A stretch of 64,000 bases of DNA from Saccharopolyspora indica (GCF_027853965.1 NZ_JAQGLB010000002.1:124001-188000), one strand, 5' to 3'. Positions 35,429 to 45,482 are shown, counted from the stretch's first letter. The notes: generated by a model from the sequence alone, not told the origin. Program-made: numbers and translations.

Positions 35429-37831
35429 ATGCGGGAGGTTGCGGTGGGCGTTGGTCAGGTGCGGTTCTCCCGGCGGCAAGGACTGGTGGCCATGGCGGCC
35501 GGGATCGCGGGAGCGGGTGTGCTGGCGGGTTCCGGTGCCGAAGCGGCGTCCGATCCGGTGAAGTACCGGGTGCGCGGCCTGCGGGAGCCGGTCGAGCTGA
35601 TCGAGGACCGCTACGGCGTTCCGCACATCTACGCCCGCAACGAGGACGACGTCTTCCTCGCGCAGGGCTTCAACGCCGCCCGCGAGCGGCTGTTCCAGAT
35701 CGACCTGTGGCGGCGCCGCGGCCTCGGGAAGCTCGCCGAAGTGCTGGGCCCCGACCACGTGCCGCAGGACCGCGCCACCCGGTTGTTCCTGTACCGGGGC
35801 GACATGGACGTGGAGTGGGCGCGCTACTCCGAGGACGCGCAGCGCATCGCGACCCGGTTCACCGCGGGCATCAACGCCTACCTCGACTGGCTGGACGAGC
35901 ACCCCGAGCAGCTGCCCGAGGAGTTCGGCATCCTCGGCTACCGGCCGGCCCGCTGGGCGCCGGAGGACGTGGTGCGCATCCGCAGCCACGGGTTGACCCG
36001 CAACCTGACCAGCGAGGTCAAGCGCGCCCAGGTCGCCTGCGCCGCCGGGGTCGACGCCGACCAGGTCCGGCAGGGCCTGCAGCCGGAGCACCGGACGGTG
36101 GTGCCCGAGGGCTTCGACCCGTGCGCGCTGCCCGACGACGTGCTGGCCGTCTTCGACCTGGCCACCCAGGAGGTGGAGTTCGCCGAGGGCCGCGTCCGCA
36201 AGGCGGTGGTGCGCGATCCGGCGACCGAGGGCAGCAACAACTGGGTGATCAGCGGTGCGCGCACCGCCACCGGGCGGCCGATCCTGGCCAACGACCCGCA
36301 CCGCGCCTACTCGGCGCCCTCGCTGCGCTACCTGGCGCACCTGTCCGCGCCGGGCCTCGACGTGATCGGCGCGGGGGAGCCCGCGCTGCCGGGGATCTCC
36401 ATCGGGCACAACGGAACCGTCGCCTTCGGGCTGACCATCTTCCCGATGGACCAGGAGGACCTCTACGTCTACGAGCTGGATCCGGCCGACCGCCGCCGCT
36501 ACCGCTACCAGGGCGGCTGGGAATCGATGTCGGTGCTGCGCGAGGAGGTCGAGGTGCGCGGGGAGGCCGCGCGCACCGTCGAGCTGGCCTTCACCCGGCA
36601 CGGCCCGGTGATCCACGTCGACGAGCAGCGCGACCTCGCCTACGCGGTGCGCACCGGGTGGCTGGAGCCGGGCATGTCGCCGTACTTCGGCAGCGTCGCC
36701 TACATGCGGGCGCGCAACTTCACCGAGTTCACCCGCGCGATGCGCAACTGGGGTGCGCCGACGGAGAACCAGGTGTACGCCGACGTGGAAGGCAACATCG
36801 GGTGGGTGCCGGGCGGGCTGGCGCCCGAGCGGGTCGGCTACGACGGGCTGCTGCCGGTGCCCGGCGACGGCCGCTACGAGTGGAACGGCTTCCGCTCCGG
36901 CGACGACCTGCCGCGCAGCCTCAACCCGGAATCCGGGTTCATCGCCACCGCCAACCAGTTCAACCTGCCGCCGGAGCACCAGGGCCTCGGGCTGGGATAC
37001 GAGTGGACGAACCCGTTCCGGCACCAGCGGATCGTCGAAGTGCTGTCCCGGCAGCACCGGCACACCATCGCCGATTCGCAGGCGCTGCAGAACGACCAGC
37101 TGTCCATCCCGGCCCGCAGGCTGATCGCCCTGCTGTCCGAAGTGGACAGCGGCGAGTCCGATCTGCGCCGCGCGCTGCGGCTGCTGCGCGGCTGGGACGC
37201 GGTGGAATCACCGGGCTCCGGCCCCGCGGCGCTGTTCGAGGTGTGGTTGTCCAAGCACCTCGGGCCGGGATTCGTGCGGGCCGCGGTGCCGCGAGCCGCC
37301 GAGATCATCGCCGATGCCGACACCCTGGTGCTGCTCGGCGAGCTGGAGAACCCGGGCCGGTGGCTGCCGGACGCGGCGGCCCGCGACCGGCTGCTGCTGG
37401 ACACGCTGCGCACGGCCTACGCGGAGGTGCGGGAACGGCTCGGCCGCGGCGAGGGCTCCTGGCAGTGGGGGAAGCTGCAGCACAGCTTCTTCCAGCACCC
37501 GGCGTCGGCGGCGTTCGGCGAAGCCGACCGAGCCCGCTTCGACGTCGGCCCGCTGCCGCGCGGCGGCTCCGCCGACACCGTCAACCAGTCCTCCTACCGG
37601 ACCAGCGACTTCCGGCAGCTCAACGGCCCGTCGTTCCGGATGGTCCTGGACGTGGGCGACTGGGACTCCTCGGTCGCGGTGAACACGCCCGGCCAGTCCG
37701 GCGACCCGGCCAGCCCGCACTACCGCGACCTGGCCGAGCGGTGGCGGACCGGGGAGTACTTCCCGCTCGCCTACAGCAGGCAAGCGGTGGAGCTCATCGC
37801 CGAGCGCCGGATGCAGCTGCTGCCGGGCTGA
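35429..37831 (+). CDS. Penicillin acylase family protein (Ntn hydrolase), exported
   Basis: An 800-aa precursor. Residues 1-40 hold a Tat-type signal (SRRQGLVAMAAG, then EAASD). The alpha chain region covers about 45-265; the beta chain would start at the Ser of EGSNNWVISG (about residue 270), the usual autoprocessing site and nucleophile of the family; the downstream Asn in FNLPP and HNGTVAFG motif are also visible. The family cleaves amides such as penicillin side chains, acyl-homoserine lactones or lipopeptides. Substrate unknown; periplasm-like/extracellular action is likely. Confidence 0.85.
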   Translation: MREVAVGVGQVRFSRRQGLVAMAAGIAGAGVLAGSGAEAASDPVKYRVRGLREPVELIEDRYGVPHIYARNEDDVFLAQGFNAARERLFQIDLWRRRGLGKLAEVLGPDHVPQDRATRLFLYRGDMDVEWARYSEDAQRIATRFTAGINAYLDWLDEHPEQLPEEFGILGYRPARWAPEDVVRIRSHGLTRNLTSEVKRAQVACAAGVDADQVRQGLQPEHRTVVPEGFDPCALPDDVLAVFDLATQEVEFAEGRVRKAVVRDPATEGSNNWVISGARTATGRPILANDPHRAYSAPSLRYLAHLSAPGLDVIGAGEPALPGISIGHNGTVAFGLTIFPMDQEDLYVYELDPADRRRYRYQGGWESMSVLREEVEVRGEAARTVELAFTRHGPVIHVDEQRDLAYAVRTGWLEPGMSPYFGSVAYMRARNFTEFTRAMRNWGAPTENQVYADVEGNIGWVPGGLAPERVGYDGLLPVPGDGRYEWNGFRSGDDLPRSLNPESGFIATANQFNLPPEHQGLGLGYEWTNPFRHQRIVEVLSRQHRHTIADSQALQNDQLSIPARRLIALLSEVDSGESDLRRALRLLRGWDAVESPGSGPAALFEVWLSKHLGPGFVRAAVPRAAEIIADADTLVLLGELENPGRWLPDAAARDRLLLDTLRTAYAEVRERLGRGEGSWQWGKLQHSFFQHPASAAFGEADRARFDVGPLPRGGSADTVNQSSYRTSDFRQLNGPSFRMVLDVGDWDSSVAVNTPGQSGDPASPHYRDLAERWRTGEYFPLAYSRQAVELIAERRMQLLPG

Positions 37832-37847
37832 GCCGGTCCTGAGCGGA

Positions 37848-38312
37848 TCATTCCCAGCTGGGCTGGTCGGCGCGCTCCCGGATCGGGACGTTGATCCGGT
37901 TGAACAGGTTGAGCGTGCCGATCATCAGCAGGATCGCGGAGAGCTGCTGCTCGTCGTAGTGCTCGACCGCCGCCGCCCACAGCTCGTCCGGCACCGCCTC
38001 CTCGGAGCGGTCGGCCAGCCGGGTGATGGCCTCGGCCAGCTGCAGCGCGACGCGTTCGGCGTCGGTGAAGTACGGGGCCTCCCGCCACGCGGCCAAGGTG
38101 ACCAGCCGCTCGTCGGTCTCCCCGGCCGTGCGGGCCTCGCGCAGGTGGCCGACCAGGCACGGGGCGCAGCCGTTGAGCTGGCTGACCCGCAGCCCGATCA
38201 GCTCCAGCGTCCGCTTCGGCACGCCACCGGAGTTCGTCGCCTTCAGCAGGCGCTGGATGCCGGCCATCGCCTCGGGCAGGATCATCGCGGGGTTCTTCAT
38301 CCGGGGTTGCAC
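37848..38312 (-). CDS. Carboxymuconolactone decarboxylase family (AhpD-like) protein
   Basis: A 154-aa AhpD-like protein. The redox motif is LNGCAPCLVGHLREA, with the CxxC pair followed by His, as in peroxidase-type members. GTG 38312 lies four bases after GGAGG; ATG 38300 is an alternative. It is divergent from an ECF41 sigma gene 79 bases away, the typical genomic partner class (COE: carboxymuconolactone decarboxylase, oxidoreductase or epimerase) of ECF41 sigmas, so it is probably the sigma's target. Confidence 0.85.
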   Translation of the reverse strand: MQPRMKNPAMILPEAMAGIQRLLKATNSGGVPKRTLELIGLRVSQLNGCAPCLVGHLREARTAGETDERLVTLAAWREAPYFTDAERVALQLAEAITRLADRSEEAVPDELWAAAVEHYDEQQLSAILLMIGTLNLFNRINVPIRERADQPSWE

Positions 38313-38328
38313 GTCGCCTCCAGGGTTG

Positions 38329-38356
38329 TGTCACACCGGCCCGGTTCCGCCGGTCA
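38329..38356 (+). promoter_or_regulatory. Candidate ECF41-type promoter
   Basis: TGTCACA at 38329-38335 matches the -35 motif described for ECF41 promoters; CGGTCA at 38351, 15 bases on, is an imperfect match to the expected CGTC. On this strand it would drive the sigma gene at 38392 (autoregulation). GTGTCACAC is itself close to palindromic and might also act toward the divergent gene. Confidence 0.4.
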
Positions 38357-38391
38357 TAGCTGTGACCCCGGGCGACGGAGGAATGTGACCG

Positions 38392-39261
38392 ATGGACGCG
38401 GAATTTCTGGCCGAGCAGTTCGAAACCCACCGCACGCGGCTGCGGGCGGTGGCCTACCGGATGCTGGGCTCGCTGAGCGAGGCCGACGACGCGGTGCAGG
38501 AGACGTGGCTGCGGCTGAGCAGGTCCGGCGGCGATGAGATCGGCAACCTCGGCGGCTGGCTGACCACCGTCGTCGGCCGGGTGTGCCTGAACATGCTGCG
38601 CTCCCGCACCACCCGCCGCGAGGAACCGCTGGAGACCCGCGTGCCGGACCCGCTGGTGACCGGTGTCGACACCGTCGACCCCGAGCAGGAGGCGCTGCTC
38701 GCGGACTCGGTGGGGCTGGCGCTGCTGGTGGTGCTCGAAACGCTGGCCCCGCCGGAACGGCTCGCGTTCGTGCTGCACGACCTGTTCGCGATGCCCTTCG
38801 ACGAGATCGCGCCCATCGTCGGGCGCACCCCGGCCGCGACCCGCCAGCTGGCCAGCCGCGCCCGCCGCCGGGTCCGGGGCGTTCCGGCGCCCGACCCGGA
38901 CCTGGCGCGGCAGCGGGAGGTCGTCGACGCCTTCATCGACGCGGCGCGCGGCGGTGACCTGGCCGGGCTGGTCGAGGTGCTGGCCCCGGACGTGGTGGTG
39001 CGCTCCGATCCCGGCGGCCACCGCCCGGGCACCCTGCGGCGCGGCCCGGACGAGGTGGCCCGGGGCGCGACGCTGTTCGCCACGTTCGCCGAAGAGCTCC
39101 GGCCGGTGCAGGTCAACGGTGCCGCCGGGGCGGTCGCGATCGTCGGCGGGCAGGTGGTGTCGGTGGCGGCGTTCACCGTCGCGGGCGGCAAGGTCGTCGC
39201 GCTGGACATCCTCGCCGACCCCGACCGGCTGAACCGCCTGGATCTCTCGTTCCTGGAGTGA
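38392..39261 (+). CDS. ECF41 family RNA polymerase sigma factor (SigJ-like)
   Basis: A 289-aa extracytoplasmic-function sigma factor. Region 2 spans residues 5-75 (FETHRTRLRAVAYRMLGSLSE-ADDAVQETWLRLSR), region 4 about 110-165 (FAMPFDEIAPIVGRTPAATRQLASRARRR). A SnoaL-like C-terminal domain of about 110 residues follows, as in ECF41 proteins, ending DPDRLNRLDL near the NPDKL-type motif that modulates activity. The carboxymuconolactone decarboxylase-like partner is divergent. There is no anti-sigma gene, which is normal for this group. Confidence 0.88.
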   Translation: MDAEFLAEQFETHRTRLRAVAYRMLGSLSEADDAVQETWLRLSRSGGDEIGNLGGWLTTVVGRVCLNMLRSRTTRREEPLETRVPDPLVTGVDTVDPEQEALLADSVGLALLVVLETLAPPERLAFVLHDLFAMPFDEIAPIVGRTPAATRQLASRARRRVRGVPAPDPDLARQREVVDAFIDAARGGDLAGLVEVLAPDVVVRSDPGGHRPGTLRRGPDEVARGATLFATFAEELRPVQVNGAAGAVAIVGGQVVSVAAFTVAGGKVVALDILADPDRLNRLDLSFLE

Positions 39262-39272
39262 GTCCGCAGAGC

Positions 39273-39496
39273 CTGTTGGTGGTTGATTTGCCCAGGTGGT
39301 CGCTTGGCGGAACCTGAGTGCTTCCCTGGACTGCGGGTGCCCCTCCTGATGTATGAACGAATACACGGCGGAGGGGCCGTCCTCGCCTAGAGAGCCACCC
39401 AGTGGCGGGCCACCGTACCCGCGGGTGGTCGACCTGCATGCGTACTCGAAGCGGCTGCCGCCGCTTATCAGGCGCGGACGGCTGCGCCGACAGTGT
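39273..39496 (+). repeat. Longer degenerate repeat family (member B)
   Basis: About 225 bp. Shares ordered blocks with member A (34418-34629): CTGTTGGTGG, GGCGGAACCTGAG, TCCCTGGACTGCGGGTGCCC-CTCCTGATGTATG, ATACACGGCGGAGGGG and a right-end CAGGCGCGGACGGC with CGCCGACAGTGT. It lies 12 bases after the sigma stop and ends two bases before the stop codon (39499-39501) of the minus-strand epimerase gene, so it exactly fills a convergent gap. Confidence 0.75.
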
Positions 39497-39498
39497 CC

Positions 39499-39945
39499 TC
39501 AGTGGACCTCGGCGGGCTCCACGAGCTCGACGAGCACGCCGCCGGCGTCCTTGGGGTGCACGAAGTTGATCCTGCTGTTGGCGGTGCCGCGGCGCGGCTC
39601 GTCGTAGAGCAGCCGCAGGCCCTTGGCGCGCAGCGCGGACATGGCGGCCTCGACGTCGGTCACCCGGAACGCGAGCTGCTGCAGGCCGGGGCCGCTGCGG
39701 TCCAGGAACTTCGCGATCGCCGAGTCCTCCCGCAGCGGCGCGAGCAGTTGCAGCTGCGTCGCGCCGGTCGCGTCACCGGGGGCGCGCAGCATCGCCTCGT
39801 GCACGCCCTGCTCCTCGTTGACCTCGGAGTGGGTGACTTCCAGGCCGAAGGTCTCCCGGTGGAAGGCGATCGCCGCCTCCAGGTCCGGGACCGCGATGCC
39901 CACGTGGTCGACCGCGGTGACCAGGCCGTTGAGTTCTGCTCGCAT
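39499..39945 (-). CDS. mce: Methylmalonyl-CoA epimerase
   Basis: A 148-aa glyoxalase-fold protein that interconverts (R)- and (S)-methylmalonyl-CoA. DHVGIAVPDLEAAI near residue 13 carries the first metal His, QLQLLAP another ligand, and FVHPKDAGGVLVELVEP the final Glu, all near full family length. The middle motif reads GLQQLAFRV where other bacteria have LHH; this Gln form recalls other actinobacterial members. It acts in propionate and odd-chain acid metabolism. It is separate from the thiolase gene downstream. Confidence 0.88.
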   Translation of the reverse strand: MRAELNGLVTAVDHVGIAVPDLEAAIAFHRETFGLEVTHSEVNEEQGVHEAMLRAPGDATGATQLQLLAPLREDSAIAKFLDRSGPGLQQLAFRVTDVEAAMSALRAKGLRLLYDEPRRGTANSRINFVHPKDAGGVLVELVEPAEVH

Positions 39946-40075
39946 GCCCGCACCCTAACCGCGGCCGTTGGCTGGGAAAAGCGTGGAAAACGGAAGATCG
40001 AATTGCCCCGATGGGCGGAGTCAGGTGACCTTGCTTCGCACGAACATGTGGCTGATTCACATGAGAGGGGCGCGC

Positions 40076-41080
40076 ATGGAAAGAAGGCAACGTGGACCGG
40101 CCCGCAGATCCGCAGTGCTGCTGGCCTCGATCGGACTGGTGCTGGGACTCGGCGCACCGGCCCTGGCGGCCGGCGGCGACGGCGTTCCCAGCGGCGGAGG
40201 AGGCGACAACCCGACGGCCGACGACCTGCGCCGCGACCGGGCCTGGGTCCGCCTCGGCGACCTGAAGTTCGGCGCGGAACCCTACGAAGCGGTGAGCTCG
40301 GCGGCCGCCGATGCGGCGGGGAAGGCGTCCTGCGAGATCAGCGCCGCCGACGCCACCGACCTGGTGCTCTCCCCGACCTGGCCGGAGGTGTCCGGCTCCG
40401 GTGACTCGCCATCGCCGATGACGCTGTCGCGCTACGACGACCAGACCTCCCTGGCCGACCCCGAACAGCGCGACGAGGGACTGTTCTTCAACCCCGGCGT
40501 CGGCATCTGGCAGCTCGACTCGGCAGGCCTGGGCGCGGAGGAGACCGCGGCGACCGCCATCGATTCGGTCGGCGCGGCGGGGAAGATGGCCCCGTACATG
40601 GTCGGCAAGTACTGCAAGGCGGTCGACGGCGGCGCCACCGCGGCGCAAGCCCGTGCGACCGCGTGGACGGACTGGCACGCCTGCGACCAGGGCGCCTGCG
40701 AGTCGATCTACCAGCGGCTGAAGACCGACGGCGTGGTCAAGGACGCCACCGTCGACCGCTACGGCGGAGCCGAGATGCGCACCTGCACCTACGAAGGCGC
40801 CGAGTACGACTGCCTGTACGTCGACCCGGCCTCGGCGCAGGGCGAGGACGCCTGGACCGTGCCGGACTACGGCCCCGCGCCGGTCCCGGACCCGTTCTAC
40901 GTCTTCTCCTACACCAAGTCCGGCACGGACTACGAAGTCCGCTACTGGCTCAAGGAGGACTCCGGCGCGTCCACCGACGTGGTGGCCTCCCGCGAGCTCG
41001 GCGTCAACGCCCGCACCAAGCTCTACTGGGCGGCCGATTCCGGGCTCTGCGACACGACGACCGGTTCCGGCAACTGCTGA
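40076..41080 (+). CDS. Secreted protein of unknown function, lysozyme-like features
   Basis: A 334-aa protein with a Sec signal ending APALAAG near residue 35. ATG 40076 is preceded by AGAGGGG; ATG 40061 is an alternative. The mature part has six or more Cys and a GLFFNPGVGIWQLDSAGLG segment that recalls transglycosylase or goose-lysozyme-like proteins, but no full catalytic set could be confirmed. The tail is Asp/Gly/Tyr rich. Gene stands alone with a strong terminator after it. Confidence 0.55.
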   Translation: MERRQRGPARRSAVLLASIGLVLGLGAPALAAGGDGVPSGGGGDNPTADDLRRDRAWVRLGDLKFGAEPYEAVSSAAADAAGKASCEISAADATDLVLSPTWPEVSGSGDSPSPMTLSRYDDQTSLADPEQRDEGLFFNPGVGIWQLDSAGLGAEETAATAIDSVGAAGKMAPYMVGKYCKAVDGGATAAQARATAWTDWHACDQGACESIYQRLKTDGVVKDATVDRYGGAEMRTCTYEGAEYDCLYVDPASAQGEDAWTVPDYGPAPVPDPFYVFSYTKSGTDYEVRYWLKEDSGASTDVVASRELGVNARTKLYWAADSGLCDTTTGSGNC

Positions 41081-41093
41081 GACGGCTTGATTC

Positions 41094-41131
41094 CGCGCTC
41101 GCCCGGCGGGGCTGCTCGCCGGGCGAGCGCG
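41094..41131 (+). terminator. Perfect hairpin terminator
   Basis: 15-bp perfect stem: CGCGCTCGCCCGGCG (41094-41108) and CGCCGGGCGAGCGCG (41117-41131) with an 8-base loop, 13 bases after the stop of the secreted-protein gene. Confidence 0.75.
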
Positions 41132-41163
41132 TTCCGCGTTCTGGCACTGCGGGCCGGGGGCGG

Positions 41164-41189
41164 TGCGAGGATGGGAACCTTCCTGTCAC
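41164..41189 (-). repeat. Short intergenic repeat, minus orientation
   Basis: Reverse-orientation copy with intact core and the GAGGAT variant of the tail. It lies between the hairpin terminator and the thiolase gene (start 41317). Confidence 0.85.
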
Positions 41190-41316
41190 CCCACCCGTAT
41201 GGCAGTCGTCACACGCGGCACGGGGTGCCATCGCGGGTATGGTCCCGGTGGTGCGCGCCGGGTCATGATGGTGTCGGTGCGGCGCGACGAGGCGTGGCGG
41301 AGACCGGGAGGTAGTC

Positions 41317-42504
<1,188 letters not shown>

Positions 42505-42508
42505 CGAA

Positions 42509-42566
42509 CTCGTCTACCTGCGGCGGCGCGAGCGCCGAGGACGGGCTGCGCCGCCGCCGGACGAGA
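42509..42566 (+). terminator. Weak hairpin after thiolase gene
   Basis: Stem CGGCGGCGC (42521-42529) with GCGCCGCCG (42548-42556), loop 18 bases, reinforced by an outer CTCGTC/GACGAG pair. Location five bases after the thiolase stop fits a terminator; the long loop weakens the call. Confidence 0.4.
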
Positions 42567-42648
42567 ACCCTGAGATCTCCCGGAGGACAACCCCGAAATC
42601 CGCCCCGAACCATGATCGACTAGATCGGCCGGGGCTACCCTGGACGGC

Positions 42649-43413
42649 ATGAAGTGGCTTCCAGGCGGATGGGACCGTGCCGACCGGGTCGAGAACCGGG
42701 AGCGGCAGACAGTGCCTGCCGGCCCGATCGTCGGACGTGGCACCGCCCGGTACACCTCGGAGCGCCCCGAGATGCAGGAACCGACCACGCGGGTGCAGCC
42801 GGGCGCCGGGCACCGGCCCGTCGTCCTCGGCGCTGAGGCGCAGGACGTCGACGTCAGCGCCAGCAGCTTCCGGACGCTGCTCATCGGCGGCGGCATCAGC
42901 GGGCTGTTCACGGTGCTGATCGCGGCGACGCTGGTGAACAAGGGCAGCACCGTCGGCCTGTGGATCTGGCAGCTCGTCTTCGGCGTGATCTTCCTGTGGT
43001 TCATCAACGGCTCCCGCGGCATGTTCAGCGGCCGCGGCTTCCTGATCGACCGCAGCGGTTTCTACGTGCGCACCTACGGCCAGGTCTTCGGCGTGCCCTG
43101 GGCCGAGATCAAGGCCGCGGGCATCGGCGCGCTGCCCTGGATCGAGAACCGCCGCCCGGTCTCGCCCGAGCGCCGCAAGGCGCTGGAGATCTACCCGGCC
43201 GACCCGGGCTTCGCCGCCCGGCACCCGGAGCTGGAGCGCTGGCGGGTGACCGAACCGGCGTCGATGCCCGGCATGCCCGACGAGCGCTACCGGTTCCACC
43301 TGCCGCCGTTCAGCCGGGTGCCGAAGACCCTGGAGGCAGCGGTGCAGGACATCGCCCCGCAGAAGTGGGTCGGCCACTACCGCCGCCAGCTGCCGAAACC
43401 GCGGCAGGACTGA
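42649..43413 (+). CDS. Membrane protein with bacterial PH-like domain
   Basis: A 254-aa conserved actinobacterial protein. A polar N-terminus of about 80 residues precedes two membrane helices (FRTLLIGGGISGLFTVLIAATL and VGLWIWQLVFGVIFLWF), and then a segment GFLIDRSGFYVRTYGQVFGVPWAEIKA that has the look of a bacterial PH domain. The N-terminal extension could mean a later start (ATG 42772). Function unknown. Confidence 0.55.
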   Translation: MKWLPGGWDRADRVENRERQTVPAGPIVGRGTARYTSERPEMQEPTTRVQPGAGHRPVVLGAEAQDVDVSASSFRTLLIGGGISGLFTVLIAATLVNKGSTVGLWIWQLVFGVIFLWFINGSRGMFSGRGFLIDRSGFYVRTYGQVFGVPWAEIKAAGIGALPWIENRRPVSPERRKALEIYPADPGFAARHPELERWRVTEPASMPGMPDERYRFHLPPFSRVPKTLEAAVQDIAPQKWVGHYRRQLPKPRQD

Positions 43414-43428
43414 ACTCCTGCCGCTCGC

Positions 43429-43570
43429 CCTGCGTGGCGGTGCGGGTAGCGGAACCTCAGCGTCCGCCTGGACTCCGGGCGCCCAGTCTCTTGCATGACG
43501 GGGTCACTCCGCCCATCCCTCTGGGGTTCCTCCCGGCCGCCGTGTACTGGTCGGCGTTTCAAAGACGAGG
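43429..43570 (+). repeat. Longer degenerate repeat family (member C)
   Basis: About 140 bp with CTGCGTGGCGGTGCGGGTAG-CGGAACC shared with member A, a G(C)GCCCAGTC variant of the central block, and the right block GGCGTTTCAAAGAC also present in member D (21511-21570). It starts 15 bases after the stop of the membrane-protein gene. Confidence 0.6.
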
Positions 43571-43598
43571 ACTGAACCCGCTCCCAAAGCCTGCGGAA

Positions 43599-44918
43599 TC
43601 ACCAGCCGAGGCTGTCCGCCGGGTCCGCCGCGCTCAGCTGCGGGTCGTCGATGGCGAACGTCCGGGCCACCCCGCGCCCGGTGGCCGCGGTCTCGAACCG
43701 CACCGTGACCCGGCCGTGCCCGGCGCCCTGCACCCAGCCGTGCCCGAACTCCGCGTGCGCCGCGTCGTCACCGGCCCGCCACTGCCGGACCTCCGGCTCC
43801 GGGTCGGGCCGGGACACCGGCTGCGGCGCGGATTCCGCCGGATCGTGCTCGTCGGCGGGGTTGCCGAACAGCGGTTCCTGCTCGGAGGTCGCCAGCCCCG
43901 AGTAGGACACCCCGACCAGCCGCACCGGCGTCCCCGGCGGCACCGCGATCGGCAGCAACCGCCGCGCGGCGGCCGAAAGCGCGCCGAAATCGCTGGTCGC
44001 CGAGGTGAAGGTCTCGGCGCGGCTGATCGTGGTGAAGTCGGAGTCGCGGACCTTGATGGTCACCGTGCGCGCGGCCCGGCCGGAGGACACCAGCCTGCGG
44101 TGCGCCGACTCGGCGACCCCGAGCACCTCCGACTGCAGCTCGACCCGGTCGGTGATGTCGACGTCGAAGGTGGTCTCGGCGCTGACCTGTTTGGCCTCGG
44201 CCCGCTCCGCCACCGGCCGCTCGTCGATGCCGTGCGCGAGCCGGTGCAGCTCGGTGCCGTGCGCCTGCCCCAGCAGCGAAACCACGTCACCGAGGTGCAG
44301 ATCGGCGAGCTCGCCGATGGTGTGCACCCCGATGCGGTGCAGCTTGGACTCGGTCACCGGCCCGATGCCCCACATCTTGCGCACCGGCAGCGCGGACAGC
44401 AGCTCCAGCTGCTCCTCGGCGGGCACCACCAGCATCCCGTCCGGCTTGGCCAGGTCGGAAGCGATCTTGGCGAGCTGCTTGCCCGGCCCGGCGCCGATCG
44501 ACGCGGTGACCCCGACCTCGCGCTGCACCCGAGCGCGCAGCTGGGTGGCGAAGTGCTCGACGCGCTCGGTGGACGCACCGGCCAGCTCAGCGGGCTCCAT
44601 GAACGCCTCGTCCACCGACACCTGCTCGACGACGTCGGACACCTCCCGCACGATGCCCAGCACCCGCTGGCTCACCAGCTGGTAGACGCGGAACCGCGGC
44701 GGCAGCACCACCGCCACCGGGCAGCGGCGACGGGCCTCGGCCATCGACATCGCCGAACGCGCCCCGTACTCGCGGGCCTCGTAGCTGGCGCCTGCCACGG
44801 TGCCGCGCGGACCGAGCCCGCCGACCAGCACCGGACGGCCCCGGACGGTGGGTCGGGTCAGCTGCTCCACGGATGCGAAGAACGCATCCATGTCCACGTG
44901 CAGCACCCACCTCCGCAT
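43599..44918 (-). CDS. dinB: DNA polymerase IV (Y-family, DinB)
   Basis: A 439-aa translesion polymerase. HVDMDAFFASVEQ carries the first catalytic Asp, YEAREYGARSAM the fingers, and SVDEAFME the Asp-Glu pair; a helix-hairpin-helix GIGPVTESKLHRIG region follows and a little-finger domain continues to about residue 360. The C-terminal extension (about 80 residues) is seen in some actinobacterial DinB2 proteins. ATG 44918 gives the usual start; ATG 44927 is possible. No SOS box was picked by eye. Confidence 0.9.
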   Translation of the reverse strand: MRRWVLHVDMDAFFASVEQLTRPTVRGRPVLVGGLGPRGTVAGASYEAREYGARSAMSMAEARRRCPVAVVLPPRFRVYQLVSQRVLGIVREVSDVVEQVSVDEAFMEPAELAGASTERVEHFATQLRARVQREVGVTASIGAGPGKQLAKIASDLAKPDGMLVVPAEEQLELLSALPVRKMWGIGPVTESKLHRIGVHTIGELADLHLGDVVSLLGQAHGTELHRLAHGIDERPVAERAEAKQVSAETTFDVDITDRVELQSEVLGVAESAHRRLVSSGRAARTVTIKVRDSDFTTISRAETFTSATSDFGALSAAARRLLPIAVPPGTPVRLVGVSYSGLATSEQEPLFGNPADEHDPAESAPQPVSRPDPEPEVRQWRAGDDAAHAEFGHGWVQGAGHGRVTVRFETAATGRGVARTFAIDDPQLSAADPADSLGW

Positions 44919-44971
44919 GGCGACCATTCAACGGGATCGCCCTGACAGTCGCCGCCGCAGGTGGAGCGGGG

Positions 44972-45042
44972 TGCGAGCATGGGAACCTTCCTGTCACCGA
45001 GCCCGCGCCGGGCCGCTGCGAGGATGGGAACCTTCCTGTCAC
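44972..45042 (-). repeat. Tandem pair of short repeats, minus orientation
   Basis: Two same-strand copies at 44972-44997 (GAGCAT form) and 45017-45042 (GAGGAT form), 19 bases apart. They lie between two minus-strand genes: upstream of dinB and 20 bases from the TipAS-domain gene stop. Confidence 0.9.
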
Positions 45043-45062
45043 CGCGCCCCGGAAAGCGCAGG

Positions 45063-45482
45063 TCAGCGGAGGTTGGCCCAGGCGTAGGTGATCATCGCCT
45101 CGCGGAGGTAGTCGGCCATGCCCTTGGGCTTGCGGCGCTCGATGCGGCGGCGGAACTTCGGCTGGTTCACGTACATCTCGGCCAGCCGCAGGTAGGAGGC
45201 CCGGTCCGGGGTCCAGAAGTTGCCGATCCAGCGGCAGTGCTCGCCGACGACCTGCTGCGTGCGGGGATCGTTGCTGGGCACACCGGTGGCGAACAGCTCG
45301 GCGATGCTGGAGCTGATCCGGTTCCAGTCCTGGCCGATGCGGTGCGCGATCGCCTGCCGCTGCTGCGGGGTGACGGGGCCCTTGACGCCGGCGGGCATCA
45401 TGTTCCCGATCAGGGCGGTTCCGTCCTCGACGGCCTCGGCCTGGTCGAGACCGGGATTCCCAAACACCTTGTCCGGCTGCAC
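45063..45482 (-). CDS. Stand-alone TipAS-domain (thiopeptide/albicidin-binding-like) protein
   Basis: A 139-aa protein starting at GTG 45482 after GGAGGAAG. Its C-terminal two thirds match the TipAS antibiotic-binding fold: HCRWIGNFWTPDRASYLRLA, then EMYVNQPKFRRRIERRKPKG and MADYLREAMITYAWA. In TipAL this domain follows a MerR DNA-binding domain, which is absent here, as in short AlbA-type binding proteins. A drug-sequestering or sensing role is an inference. The N-terminal 60 residues are variable. Confidence 0.7.
   Translation of the reverse strand: MQPDKVFGNPGLDQAEAVEDGTALIGNMMPAGVKGPVTPQQRQAIAHRIGQDWNRISSSIAELFATGVPSNDPRTQQVVGEHCRWIGNFWTPDRASYLRLAEMYVNQPKFRRRIERRKPKGMADYLREAMITYAWANLR

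Noticed and set aside
40021-40050. Possible further copy of the short repeat (GTGACCTTGCTTCGCA)
   Set aside because: Only the first four and last four bases match; the GGAAGGTTCCC core is absent.
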